The translations under genes were made by a program, and so were the position numbers. Of a stretch of DNA of 7,545 nt, positions 1-5,482 are shown in pieces. Every line of letters starts with the position of its first letter. Position 1 is the stretch's first letter. This DNA comes from an uncultured Microbacteriaceae bacterium (lineage in GTDB: Bacteria > Actinomycetota > Actinomycetes > Actinomycetales > Microbacteriaceae), in contig CALBMG010000108.1 in the NCBI GenBank assembly GCA_937896185.1, positions 1 through 7,545 of the forward strand. The letters are read 5' to 3'. Below the pieces are notes generated by a model. That model saw only the letters and a list, made by a program, of their open reading frames with translations, made no database searches and had not been told where the DNA came from.

Positions 1-823
1 CTGCGCTGATCAGCGCGGCATCGTAAAAACTGTCGCGGATGCGGTTTTTTCAGTCGACGCAAACATTGTCGACAGCGCACAGTTCTGGGATCAGCCCAGC
101 AACACGTTCAGCCTGAGAATGCATCTTACGGTTCCCCGTCACCGAGAGAGCGAACTTTCCGACGCGCTCGATAGTCACCTACGACAGTACGAACCGCTTC
201 TGACTGTTCGGGCTGCGGATGACAAACGCAAAGTACTCGTTATGGTCAGTAAGGCCGATCACTGCTTGCGTGAGTTGTTGTATCAATGGGAAGCCCAGGA
301 GCTCGGGGCCGAAATTGTGGGTGTGGTGTCAAATCACACCGATTTGCAGCCGTTGGCTGAACAGTTTGGTCTGCCGTTCTACTTCGTTCCTGTTTCTGCG
401 GAGACAAAGAGCGCTGCCGAAACCGAACTGACTGATATTTTTCGGGTTACTGATGCCGATTTCATTGTCCTCGCTCGGTACATGCAGGTGCTCTCGGATG
501 GTTTCTGCGAAGCGCATGCCGGCACCATTATCAATATTCACCATTCATTCCTTCCCGGGTTCAAGGGTGCCAAGCCCTATCACCAGGCCTATGACCGCGG
601 CGTGAAATTGATTGGTGCGACAGCACACTACGTCACGGGTGACCTCGATGAGGGCCCCATCATTGATCAGGACGTGGTCAGGGTTTCTCACCGTCACAGC
701 GCCGACAACCTTGTGAGCATTGGGCGCGATGTGGAACGACGTGTTCTTGCACGTGCGGTGCGATTGCACGCAGATGACAGGGTGTTCCCGAACGGTGCTC
801 GGACGGTTATTTTCGACGACTAG
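1..823 (+). CDS. purU: Formyltetrahydrofolate deformylase, 5'-truncated by the window edge
   Basis: Hydrolyses 10-formyl-THF to formate and THF in the cytoplasm, balancing the one-carbon pool and supplying formate. The frame is open from base 2 without a start codon, so the gene begins to the left; 273 residues are visible and probably about ten N-terminal ones are missing (family about 280-290). The first visible residues (CADQRGIVKTVADAVF) are an ACT-type domain. A formyltransferase-type hydrolase domain follows, beginning near KVLVMVSKADHCLREL. The catalytic triad of the GART/PurU fold is present: Asn (533-535) and His (539-541) in INIHHSFLPGF, and Asp (647-649) in DLDEGPII. The HHSFLPGFKGAKPYHQA stretch is characteristic of PurU rather than PurN. 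An ATG at 119 lies inside the ACT domain and is not the start. The TAG stop overlaps the stop of the opposing gene by 4 bp. Identification is very secure. Confidence 0.96.
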   Translation, partial: CADQRGIVKTVADAVFSVDANIVDSAQFWDQPSNTFSLRMHLTVPRHRESELSDALDSHLRQYEPLLTVRAADDKRKVLVMVSKADHCLRELLYQWEAQELGAEIVGVVSNHTDLQPLAEQFGLPFYFVPVSAETKSAAETELTDIFRVTDADFIVLARYMQVLSDGFCEAHAGTIINIHHSFLPGFKGAKPYHQAYDRGVKLIGATAHYVTGDLDEGPIIDQDVVRVSHRHSADNLVSIGRDVERRVLARAVRLHADDRVFPNGARTVIFDD

Positions 824-1299
824 GTGCGACGGCTGGGAAATAACGGAACGCAGGTCTCGCAGGTTTCCCCAGGTTCAGGGTCGTTAAGGGGATTCAGGAT
901 GCGTTCTTTGTCCAGGCGCTCCCAGGTTCCCCACGTGACTCCGGCAAGGGCAACGACGCTGAGCACGACAGATGTCAGCGGATCGAACTGAGCAGTCTGG
1001 TTAACGGCAATGCCCACACCGCATATTCCGAAGCAGATTGCCTTAAGGTCGCAGACCGCCAATTCGGCGCGTGATCGAACCAGGGTGGCTGACCAAATTC
1101 CTATCAGTGGGGAAATCATCGCAATTGCTAGGGTGGTCCACCATTCCGAACGGGTCAGGATCGCCCCAAATGTCTGCAAAAACAGGGGATAACAGAGTGC
1201 TATCGCAGCAGCAATCCACCACCGAATTGCAGGCCAACTTCGGAGTTCGTAAACGTCGTCGCGAATCCTCGATCCGATGGTGCGATTAGTTCGTGACAA
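820..1299 (-). CDS. Small four-helix membrane protein of unknown function with C-terminal CxxC
   Basis: I do not recognise this 159-residue protein. It shows about four hydrophobic segments (residues 27-48, 53-74, 86-100 and 108-125), with a basic N-terminus and a hydrophilic tail, so both ends are probably cytoplasmic. It has six cysteines (36, 83, 89, 93, 147, 150); the last two form CETC in the tail, encoded by two near-identical tandem 9-mers (850-858 and 859-867). The only plausible start is TTG at 1297-1299, which lies inside the end of the upstream rhodanese gene (14-bp overlap) and suggests translational coupling. No ATG or GTG occurs in the early frame, and no strong Shine-Dalgarno sequence is seen. 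As the second gene of a rhodanese transcript it may share that gene's operator-controlled promoter; a role in thiol, sulfur or metal handling is inference from context. The TAG stop overlaps the purU stop as CTAG. Confidence 0.8.
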   Translation of the reverse strand: MSRTNRTIGSRIRDDVYELRSWPAIRWWIAAAIALCYPLFLQTFGAILTRSEWWTTLAIAMISPLIGIWSATLVRSRAELAVCDLKAICFGICGVGIAVNQTAQFDPLTSVVLSVVALAGVTWGTWERLDKERILNPLNDPEPGETCETCVPLFPSRRT

Positions 1300-1645
1300 G
1301 CGGAAGGCCCAGCTTGTTCGAGGCGTCGTTGTATCCGCCCAGGTTTGTCACGTTGGTGAACCCTACGCTGGCCATGTACTCCGCTGCTTGGGTGCTGCGG
1401 TTTCCGCTTCGGCAGTACACAAAGTATGTTCCTGCGGGGTCGAGCTGTCCGATGAGGTCGGTAAATTCCGCTGACTCGAGGTTGATGTTGACGGCGCCTT
1501 CTACGTGTCCCGACGCGAACTCTTCGGGGGTACGAACATCGATGATGACACTTCCCGCAGGAACCTCGATTGGTTCACTTGCGCAGGCGGTGAGGCCAAA
1601 AATGGTGGCGAGCGTCAGTGCAACGGCAGCGATAATCTTTTTCAT
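1286..1645 (-). CDS. Rhodanese-domain lipoprotein (sulfurtransferase-like)
   Basis: A 119-residue single-domain rhodanese exported as a lipoprotein. The N-terminus is a classic lipoprotein signal: MKK, a hydrophobic stretch, then the lipobox LTAC with Cys21 as the lipidated residue. The rhodanese fold follows directly: IIDVRTPEEFASGHVEGAVNI (residues 34-54) and the active-site loop C78-R-S-G-N-R-S, with Cys78 as the residue that carries persulfide sulfur in this family. It resembles the short PspE/GlpE-type rhodaneses, but no specific substrate can be read from the sequence. The ATG at 1643-1645 is preceded at 6 nt by TATGCT, so the mRNA is probably leaderless. The promoter holds a 16-bp palindrome of CsoR/CstR type, arguing for induction by copper or reactive sulfur species. 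The downstream membrane-protein gene overlaps its 3' end. Domain call secure; physiological role inferred. Confidence 0.94.
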   Translation of the reverse strand: MKKIIAAVALTLATIFGLTACASEPIEVPAGSVIIDVRTPEEFASGHVEGAVNINLESAEFTDLIGQLDPAGTYFVYCRSGNRSTQAAEYMASVGFTNVTNLGGYNDASNKLGLPLVTN

Positions 1646-1651
1646 AGTCTC

Positions 1652-1680
1652 AGCATAATACCCCTAGGGGTATGCGTCCA
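1652..1680 (-). promoter_or_regulatory. Rhodanese promoter with operator in the spacer, leaderless
   Basis: Read on the minus strand: TGGACG (1680-1675; four of six matches to TTGACA), a 17-bp spacer, then TATGCT (1657-1652; TANNNT type), then 6 nt to the ATG at 1645. This geometry places transcription start on the A of the ATG. The 16-bp palindrome fills all but one base of the spacer, so a bound repressor would directly occlude RNA polymerase. TATTAT at 1660-1655 is an alternative -10 but leaves a longer leader and a poorer -35. Confidence 0.55.
1658..1673. promoter_or_regulatory. CsoR/CstR-type operator palindrome
   Basis: ATACCCCTAGGGGTAT is a perfect 16-bp inverted repeat; the symmetry ends at its borders (1657 A, 1674 G). 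G/C tracts flanked by ATA/TAT match the operator style of the CsoR/CstR/RcnR (DUF156) family of copper-, persulfide- and metal-sensing repressors. It lies 12 bp upstream of the rhodanese start and 17 bp upstream of the first GTG of the nagZ-like gene. The association with a rhodanese favours a CstR-like persulfide sensor, but a copper-sensing CsoR is equally possible from the DNA alone. No member of the repressor family is encoded in the window. Confidence 0.75.
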
Positions 1681-1681
1681 G

Positions 1682-1687
1682 TAAGGT
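1682..1687 (+). promoter_or_regulatory. TAAGGT element upstream of the nagZ-like start
   Basis: TAAGGT lies 3 nt before GTG 1691 and 6 nt before GTG 1694. It can be read as a weak Shine-Dalgarno sequence (AAGG, suited to GTG 1694) or as a TANNNT -10 hexamer giving a leaderless mRNA starting at GTG 1694. Both readings favour 1694 over 1691. A different candidate -10, CATAAT (1654-1659), would make a leadered transcript with the palindrome just downstream of the promoter. Confidence 0.35.
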
Positions 1688-1690
1688 TGA

Positions 1691-2863
1691 GTGGTGCCTG
1701 TCGCTCGTACTGCAACCAAAATTGCGTTGTTGTCTGTCCTGGCATTGACTGCGTGCGTACCTCTCGTTCCGGCATCTAACGACAACGGCGGTGTGACGTC
1801 GCTTGCTTGGGAGCCAGCGGTCAACAGTTCCTTCGAAACCACGACGCCGGCCCCCACTGAGGCAGAGATTCTCGTGGACGGCATGAATCTGGACCAACAA
1901 ATACGTTCGCTGTTGTTGTTACATAAACCCGGTACCGATGGTGAGACGCTGGCTCGTTTTCTTAACCGAACAGGCGCCGCTGGTGCCATCCTGATGTCGG
2001 ACAATGTCTCGGGGACATCGTCTGCGCTCAACGCAATGCTGTCCAGGGTCACCGGAGAACCTCGACAGTTGTTCGCCATCGATCAAGAGGGTGGTCCTGT
2101 CGCCAGGCTTACAGGCGACCAATGGCCCGCAATGCGAGAGCTCTCGCGTAGACCCGTCGGGGCAACTGTAACCGCATTCAGATCTCGGGCACAGATGCTG
2201 CGACGTGCAGGAGTCAGCATCAATTTTGGCGTGGTCGCCGATGTTGCTGCGAGCCCGTCCAGTTACATGTGGTCACGAAGTTCGGGCCCTTCGGTTGCCG
2301 CAGTCGGCGACCGAGTTGCTGCTGCGGTCGCTGGCGAAAACGGCCTGGTGTATTCCACGCTCAAACATTTCCCCGGCCACGGGGTTTCGTCAGCAGATTC
2401 GCATTCGTCACTTCCGGCAAGCAACATTTCGCGGCGCCACTGGAGCGCTACTCACGCCGTCCCCTTTGCCCGAGGAATCGAGGCTGGTGCTGACCTTGTC
2501 ATGATGGGCCACTTGCGGCTCACCTCGGTTTCATCGGAACCCGCATCGTTGTCGAAACGTTGGGTCACTATTTTGCGTAACGATATGGGTTTCGACGGCG
2601 TGATTGTCACGGATGACATCCTGATGCTGAGCCGTTCCGGAATCCCGAGGTACTCTGACTCCGTCGCAAATTCTGTCAACGCCGTAGTAGCGGGAAACGA
2701 TTTGATTCTGCTCGTATTACCGCGCGATCCTTCGCGGGTTAGTTTCAGTATTACCCAATTTGTTCAGGGGGTGCATGAAGCAATTGCGGAAGGTCGTGTG
2801 ACCGAGAGCCAGATTCGTGACTCCGCTGTTCGTGTGATGAATCTGCGGACGGGCCGACCGTAA
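1691..2863 (+). CDS. nagZ: GH3 beta-N-acetylhexosaminidase lipoprotein (NagZ/LpqI-like)
   Basis: A glycoside hydrolase family 3 enzyme expected to remove N-acetylglucosamine from peptidoglycan fragments. Diagnostic motifs: IDQEGGPVARL (Asp131), KHFPGHG (residues 225-231) followed by D236-S-H238, which is the NagZ-subfamily acid/base His-Asp loop, and VTDDILM with Asp308 as the expected nucleophile. The N-terminus has a signal peptide with lipobox LTAC (Cys22), so the enzyme is anchored outside the membrane like mycobacterial LpqI, not cytoplasmic like E. coli NagZ. The length (390 aa) fits a single GH3 N-terminal domain plus signal. An in-frame TGA lies directly before GTG 1691. GTG 1694 is an alternative: TAAGGT (1682-1687) would be better placed for it, either as a Shine-Dalgarno-like AAGG or as a -10 hexamer. 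The gene diverges from the rhodanese across the shared operator and ends exactly where the opposing App1 gene ends. Confidence 0.93.
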   Translation: MVPVARTATKIALLSVLALTACVPLVPASNDNGGVTSLAWEPAVNSSFETTTPAPTEAEILVDGMNLDQQIRSLLLLHKPGTDGETLARFLNRTGAAGAILMSDNVSGTSSALNAMLSRVTGEPRQLFAIDQEGGPVARLTGDQWPAMRELSRRPVGATVTAFRSRAQMLRRAGVSINFGVVADVAASPSSYMWSRSSGPSVAAVGDRVAAAVAGENGLVYSTLKHFPGHGVSSADSHSSLPASNISRRHWSATHAVPFARGIEAGADLVMMGHLRLTSVSSEPASLSKRWVTILRNDMGFDGVIVTDDILMLSRSGIPRYSDSVANSVNAVVAGNDLILLVLPRDPSRVSFSITQFVQGVHEAIAEGRVTESQIRDSAVRVMNLRTGRP

Positions 2864-3907
2864 TTAGGTACGCGGAGTAGGGGGAAGAATTCCCTCTGCC
2901 ACAAATTTTTCGGCCAATTCGGCGCCGTTGTGCCCCCGAACCCAGGTGATTCCGGGAACGCCCTCTGGGTGATGTGGATGACCGCCCGATAAAACCGCTT
3001 CGGGAGTCGACAGCTGACGGATTGCGACACCACGAACATTGTCAGGATACTTGCGGGCGAAATCGCCATACAGCTTCTCGTCGTGCTGACCATCGTCTCC
3101 CATCAGCAACCACTTCACCTGCGGGAAGTCCGTTACGAGGCGATCGAGGCTTGTCACTTTGTGTTCCCGGCCGCTGCGGAATGCTCGTTCGGTTGTTGGT
3201 CCCCAGTCAGTCAACAAAAAGGGGCCTTTGGGGTACATCTGACGCGACAGGAAGCGTTCCAATGTTGGAGCAATGTTCCACGGTCCTGTTGACAGGTACA
3301 CGACTGGGGCATCGGGATAAGTCTGGCGAATCGTGTTGTAAAAAACGGCCATCCCGGGCACTGGTCGTCGAGCGTGCTCGTCAAGAACAAACGTGTTCCA
3401 CGCGGCGAGGAAAATGCGGGGGAGTGCCGTCACCATCACCGTGTCATCAATATCCGAAATGATGCCGACTGTGGTGTGAGGGTCAACCACGGTGAGTTCG
3501 CAGGCAATCCATTCCGTTTCGCTGGACACGCGAATTTCGAATGTGTGCCAACCCGGTTCCAACTCGATGGCGATATCGGTATCTATTACCCCACCGCGAT
3601 CGCTGGTTACCGTAAATTCTTGTCCCTCGATCCTGATGGTGACATCACAATTCCGGACGGGGACACTGGTGAAGGAGCGCCACCCGCGGACAATCTTGCG
3701 TTGTTTTTTAGTCGCGGGATCACGATCGACAAAGAGGACGCGAGCCAAAATTCTGACCCGAGTGGTCGAGCCAATTCCGCGGAACGGAACAATTGTGGGA
3801 ACCAAACCCTGCGACCTCGAAAGTCGTTCACGTATCCCCGTAACAAAGTCCTCAATTTTTGCCGCACGGTGGATTGGTGTGGCACGCGAGGAGGGTGGAG
3901 TGGACAT
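2864..3907 (-). CDS. App1-family (DUF2183) phosphatidate-phosphatase-like protein
   Basis: A 347-residue HAD-superfamily phosphatase of the App1/DUF2183 type, named after the yeast actin-patch phosphatidate phosphatase; bacterial members are mostly uncharacterised. Motif I is SDIDDTV with Asp152 as the expected nucleophile, Asp154 as general acid/base and Thr156. Motif II is YLSTGPWN (Ser206/Thr207), motif III is GREHK (Lys250), and motif IV is MGDDGQHDEKLYG (Asp271, Asp272, Asp276). Residues 40-140 before the HAD core form a beta-rich segment typical of actinobacterial members. There is no signal peptide or membrane segment, so it is probably cytoplasmic or peripheral. The ATG at 3907 is the only good start: an upstream ATG is followed within two codons by TAA. 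No Shine-Dalgarno sequence is present, but TATGCT ends 7 nt upstream. The gene diverges from a TetR gene, which may regulate it, and its TAA abuts the stop of the nagZ-like gene. Family secure, substrate not. Confidence 0.93.
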   Translation of the reverse strand: MSTPPSSRATPIHRAAKIEDFVTGIRERLSRSQGLVPTIVPFRGIGSTTRVRILARVLFVDRDPATKKQRKIVRGWRSFTSVPVRNCDVTIRIEGQEFTVTSDRGGVIDTDIAIELEPGWHTFEIRVSSETEWIACELTVVDPHTTVGIISDIDDTVMVTALPRIFLAAWNTFVLDEHARRPVPGMAVFYNTIRQTYPDAPVVYLSTGPWNIAPTLERFLSRQMYPKGPFLLTDWGPTTERAFRSGREHKVTSLDRLVTDFPQVKWLLMGDDGQHDEKLYGDFARKYPDNVRGVAIRQLSTPEAVLSGGHPHHPEGVPGITWVRGHNGAELAEKFVAEGILPPTPRT

Positions 3908-3914
3908 CGGTTAC

Positions 3915-3920
3915 AGCATA
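3915..3920 (-). promoter_or_regulatory. Candidate -10 (TATGCT) of the App1 gene, leaderless
   Basis: On the minus strand TATGCT is followed by 7 nt and the ATG at 3907, the same hexamer and nearly the same distance as in the rhodanese promoter. No convincing -35 is seen 16-18 bp upstream. The absence of any Shine-Dalgarno sequence supports a leaderless start. Confidence 0.45.
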
Positions 3921-3937
3921 GAGCCAGACACGTGCGA

Positions 3938-3947
3938 ACCCCGGGGT
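3938..3947. repeat. 10-bp GC palindrome upstream of the App1 gene
   Basis: ACCCCGGGGT is a perfect 10-bp inverted repeat 30 bp upstream of the App1 start, where its -35 region would fall. It has no loop, so it is not a hairpin terminator. It may be a protein-binding site or chance. Confidence 0.35.
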
Positions 3948-3976
3948 GCTCTTTTAAAAATTCTGGTGAAAAATCC

Positions 3977-3994
3977 AAAATCCTATAGGATTTT
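3977..3994. promoter_or_regulatory. 18-bp perfect palindrome in the App1/TetR divergent region, candidate TetR operator
   Basis: AAAATCCTATAGGATTTT is perfectly symmetric. It lies 69 bp upstream of the App1 start and 73 bp upstream of the TetR start. A second, looser pair, ATCC (3973-3976) and GGAT (3996-3999), flanks it slightly off-centre. Its length and position fit a TetR-family operator controlling one or both divergent genes. Because it contains TAGGAT on both strands it could also overlap -10 elements. TetR binding is inference from location. Confidence 0.55.
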
Positions 3995-4018
3995 CGGATA
4001 CTCTGTAGTTTGCTTCCG

Positions 4019-4042
4019 AACAAGTTCGTTTGGGGACTTGTT
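4019..4042. repeat. Inverted repeat in the TetR gene leader
   Basis: AACAAGT (4019-4025) and ACTTGTT (4036-4042) form 7-bp arms around a 10-nt loop. They overlap a shorter inverted repeat, CGAAC-AA-GTTCG (4017-4028). The element lies between the 18-bp palindrome and the ribosome-binding site, so it could be a second operator half-site pair or an mRNA hairpin. There is no U-tract, so it is not an intrinsic terminator. Confidence 0.35.
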
Positions 4043-4054
4043 TACGACAACATC

Positions 4055-4060
4055 AAAGGA
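4055..4060 (+). promoter_or_regulatory. Shine-Dalgarno sequence of the TetR gene
   Basis: AAAGGA lies 7 nt before ATG 4068. It is the clearest Shine-Dalgarno sequence in the window and decides the TetR start, since the frame stays open much further upstream. Confidence 0.7.
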
Positions 4061-4067
4061 TCCACTT

Positions 4068-4712
4068 ATGGCACTCCCCACCACGCCAGCGAGCGAAGCT
4101 CTCTACGCTGCCGACATCCTTCGAACCGAACCCGTCCAAGCACGATCCAGTGCACGTCTGACCGCCCTGCTGGATTCCGCCGCACTCGTCATTCACGACA
4201 CCGGATATGAAACTTTGACCACGGCGGCCGTGGCAAACCGTGCCGGCGCCTCAATTGGTACCGTTTACCGCTATTTCCCCGACCGCATTGTGCTGCTTCA
4301 GTCGCTCGCACTGCGCAACGCAGAGCGTGCGCAGTTTGCTGTCTATGCGGGCCTGGACGACAAGAAGGTCACCGACATCGCGTCGGCCTTCGACGCAATT
4401 GCTGACGCCATCATTGTCTTGTTCCGCCAGGAGCCCGGTTTCCGCTCGCTTCGTCTCGGCGATGTGCTCGACCTGCGACCTTTCGAAGCAGAACCCGCAG
4501 TAACACGCGTTTCTCGCGACATTCTCGGCGTCATGTCCGAACGTTTCGGGATCCAGCAGAACGACTCGAACCACCAGATCATCGAGGCAGCCTTTGTTAC
4601 CCTCGACGCACTGTTAGGTCACGCGTTTGCAACCAACGGTTCGGGCAACAAGCCTTTTATCGATGCAGCCAAGTCGGCACTCGCCGCAGCCGCATCGGAA
4701 CTTTCCGCCTAA
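4068..4712 (+). CDS. TetR/AcrR-family transcriptional regulator
   Basis: A 214-residue one-component regulator. The N-terminal helix-turn-helix is clear: ARLTALLDSAALVIHDTGYE (residues 29-48), then LTTAAVANRAGASIGTVYRYF (50-70), with SIGTVYRYF as the recognition-helix region. Residues 80-214 are the helical ligand/dimer domain, which is not diagnostic of a ligand. There are no cysteines, so a thiol switch is unlikely. The reading frame is open back to 3492, antisense to the App1 gene, but ATG 4068 has an AAAGGA Shine-Dalgarno sequence and the protein upstream is not TetR-like. The gene diverges from the App1 phosphatase with a 160-bp intergenic region carrying palindromes, so autoregulation and control of the phosphatase gene are likely by analogy. 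Its TAA abuts the stop of the opposing DedA gene. Confidence 0.93.
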   Translation: MALPTTPASEALYAADILRTEPVQARSSARLTALLDSAALVIHDTGYETLTTAAVANRAGASIGTVYRYFPDRIVLLQSLALRNAERAQFAVYAGLDDKKVTDIASAFDAIADAIIVLFRQEPGFRSLRLGDVLDLRPFEAEPAVTRVSRDILGVMSERFGIQQNDSNHQIIEAAFVTLDALLGHAFATNGSGNKPFIDAAKSALAAAASELSA

Positions 4713-5381
4713 TCATTCCGGAGTAGAGGGGTCCCGGTCACCCGCTGACTCCTCGAAGGAACGGGCGTATTTGTTGAGCGCCTTTTTTCCCAAGGAAACA
4801 AGGATTGCAAAGGCAACCAGTGCACCGACAAACCAGTAACCAGCGGTGTGAAGAGTATCGGCCGATTCGCCAAACTTTTCTGCTGCAACAGACCCGACGG
4901 ATACATAGGCAAACGTCCAGATTGTGCATGCTGGTGCAGTCCACATCATGAATGTCGCATATCGCATCGAGGACATTCCTGCGGTTACGGGTACCAGTGA
5001 GTGCAGCACGGGCAAGAAGCGTGAAATGAACACGGCGAGACCGCCTCGGTGATCGATGAAATTTTCGGCGTGACGCCAGTTGTTTTCACCAATCGATTGT
5101 CCGAGCCGGGATGACCTCAGTTTGGGGCCAAAATATCGGCCGATTGCAAATCCCAACGATTCACCGATTAGTGCTCCCGTGATGACGGTTAATGACAGTC
5201 CTACGAATTCACCAGCGTGCTGAACACCCGTCGAAGCCGCGAGAACGACGGTGTCACCGGGAATAACAAGACCCACGAGCACGCTCGTCTCGAGCATGAT
5301 GGCAAATCCGGCCAGCAGCGTTCGCATGACGGGGTCAACGGCTTGAACGGTCTCCAGCAGGGAGGCTATTAGCTCGTTCAT
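4713..5381 (-). CDS. DedA-family (SNARE-associated/VTT) integral membrane protein
   Basis: A 222-residue inner-membrane protein of the DedA family, whose members affect membrane homeostasis, proton-motive force and, in some cases, lipid-carrier flipping. Family motifs are present in order: E31 with GLVIPGDTVVLAAS (Pro41, Gly42, Asp43), GALIGESLGFAIGRYFG (residues 69-85, Glu74 and Arg82), and SRFLPVLHSLVPVTAGMSSM (Arg121, Pro124, Gly135). Hydrophobic segments lie at about 20-50, 60-80, 115-136, 143-165 and 180-198; the tail is charged and cytoplasmic. The length matches the family. ATG 5379-5381 is followed at once by typical DedA sequence; TAGGCT ends 6 nt upstream and there is no good Shine-Dalgarno sequence. 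pabC lies 101 bp upstream on the same strand, so co-transcription is possible but the hexamer suggests an own promoter. The substrate cannot be read from the sequence. Confidence 0.94.
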   Translation of the reverse strand: MNELIASLLETVQAVDPVMRTLLAGFAIMLETSVLVGLVIPGDTVVLAASTGVQHAGEFVGLSLTVITGALIGESLGFAIGRYFGPKLRSSRLGQSIGENNWRHAENFIDHRGGLAVFISRFLPVLHSLVPVTAGMSSMRYATFMMWTAPACTIWTFAYVSVGSVAAEKFGESADTLHTAGYWFVGALVAFAILVSLGKKALNKYARSFEESAGDRDPSTPE

Positions 5382-5482
5382 GTGTCGAGCCTACTGATAG
5401 CTGCTTCCAGAATTACCCCCTCGGTTGAATTAATGGTGGATTCCTAGCCGACACACATAATGTAATTAATCGAGGCGCGGAC
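5382..5482. other. Longest gene-free stretch besides the App1/TetR region: pabC-to-DedA spacer
   Basis: This 101-bp spacer is AT-rich in its right half and holds two copies of AATTAAT (5428-5434 and 5464-5470). No hairpin with a U-tract, tRNA or credible small ORF is seen. It presumably holds the DedA promoter and the end of the pabC transcript. Confidence 0.4.
5388..5393 (-). promoter_or_regulatory. Candidate -10 (TAGGCT) of the DedA gene, leaderless
   Basis: TAGGCT on the minus strand is followed by CGACAC and then the ATG at 5381. A 6-nt gap is what a leaderless start requires. The -35 region (GTAATT at 5416-5411) is a poor match. Confidence 0.4.

Noticed and set aside
119..823. purU starting at ATG 119
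   Set aside because: The frame is open to the left edge and the upstream residues (CADQRGIVKTVADAVF and onward) are the conserved ACT domain, so this is an internal methionine.
1642..2504. Several open frames on both strands within the nagZ-like gene, including 1642-2079 on the minus strand
   Set aside because: They are antisense or frame-shifted shadows of a gene with intact GH3 motifs and show no recognisable domain or start signals.
3492..4067. 192-codon open extension upstream of the TetR start, antisense to the App1 gene
   Set aside because: TetR has a clear start at 4068 with an AAAGGA Shine-Dalgarno sequence; the extension runs antisense to a well-supported conserved gene and through the palindromic intergenic region, and its translation resembles no domain.
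5381..5455. Inverted repeat TGTGTCG (5381-5387) and CGACACA (5449-5455)
   Set aside because: The 7-bp arms are 61 bp apart, with no U-tract and no extended pairing; likely chance.
5428..5470. Two AATTAAT copies in the pabC-DedA spacer as a binding site or terminator
   Set aside because: Short AT-rich words in an AT-rich spacer; no GC stem and no regular arrangement.
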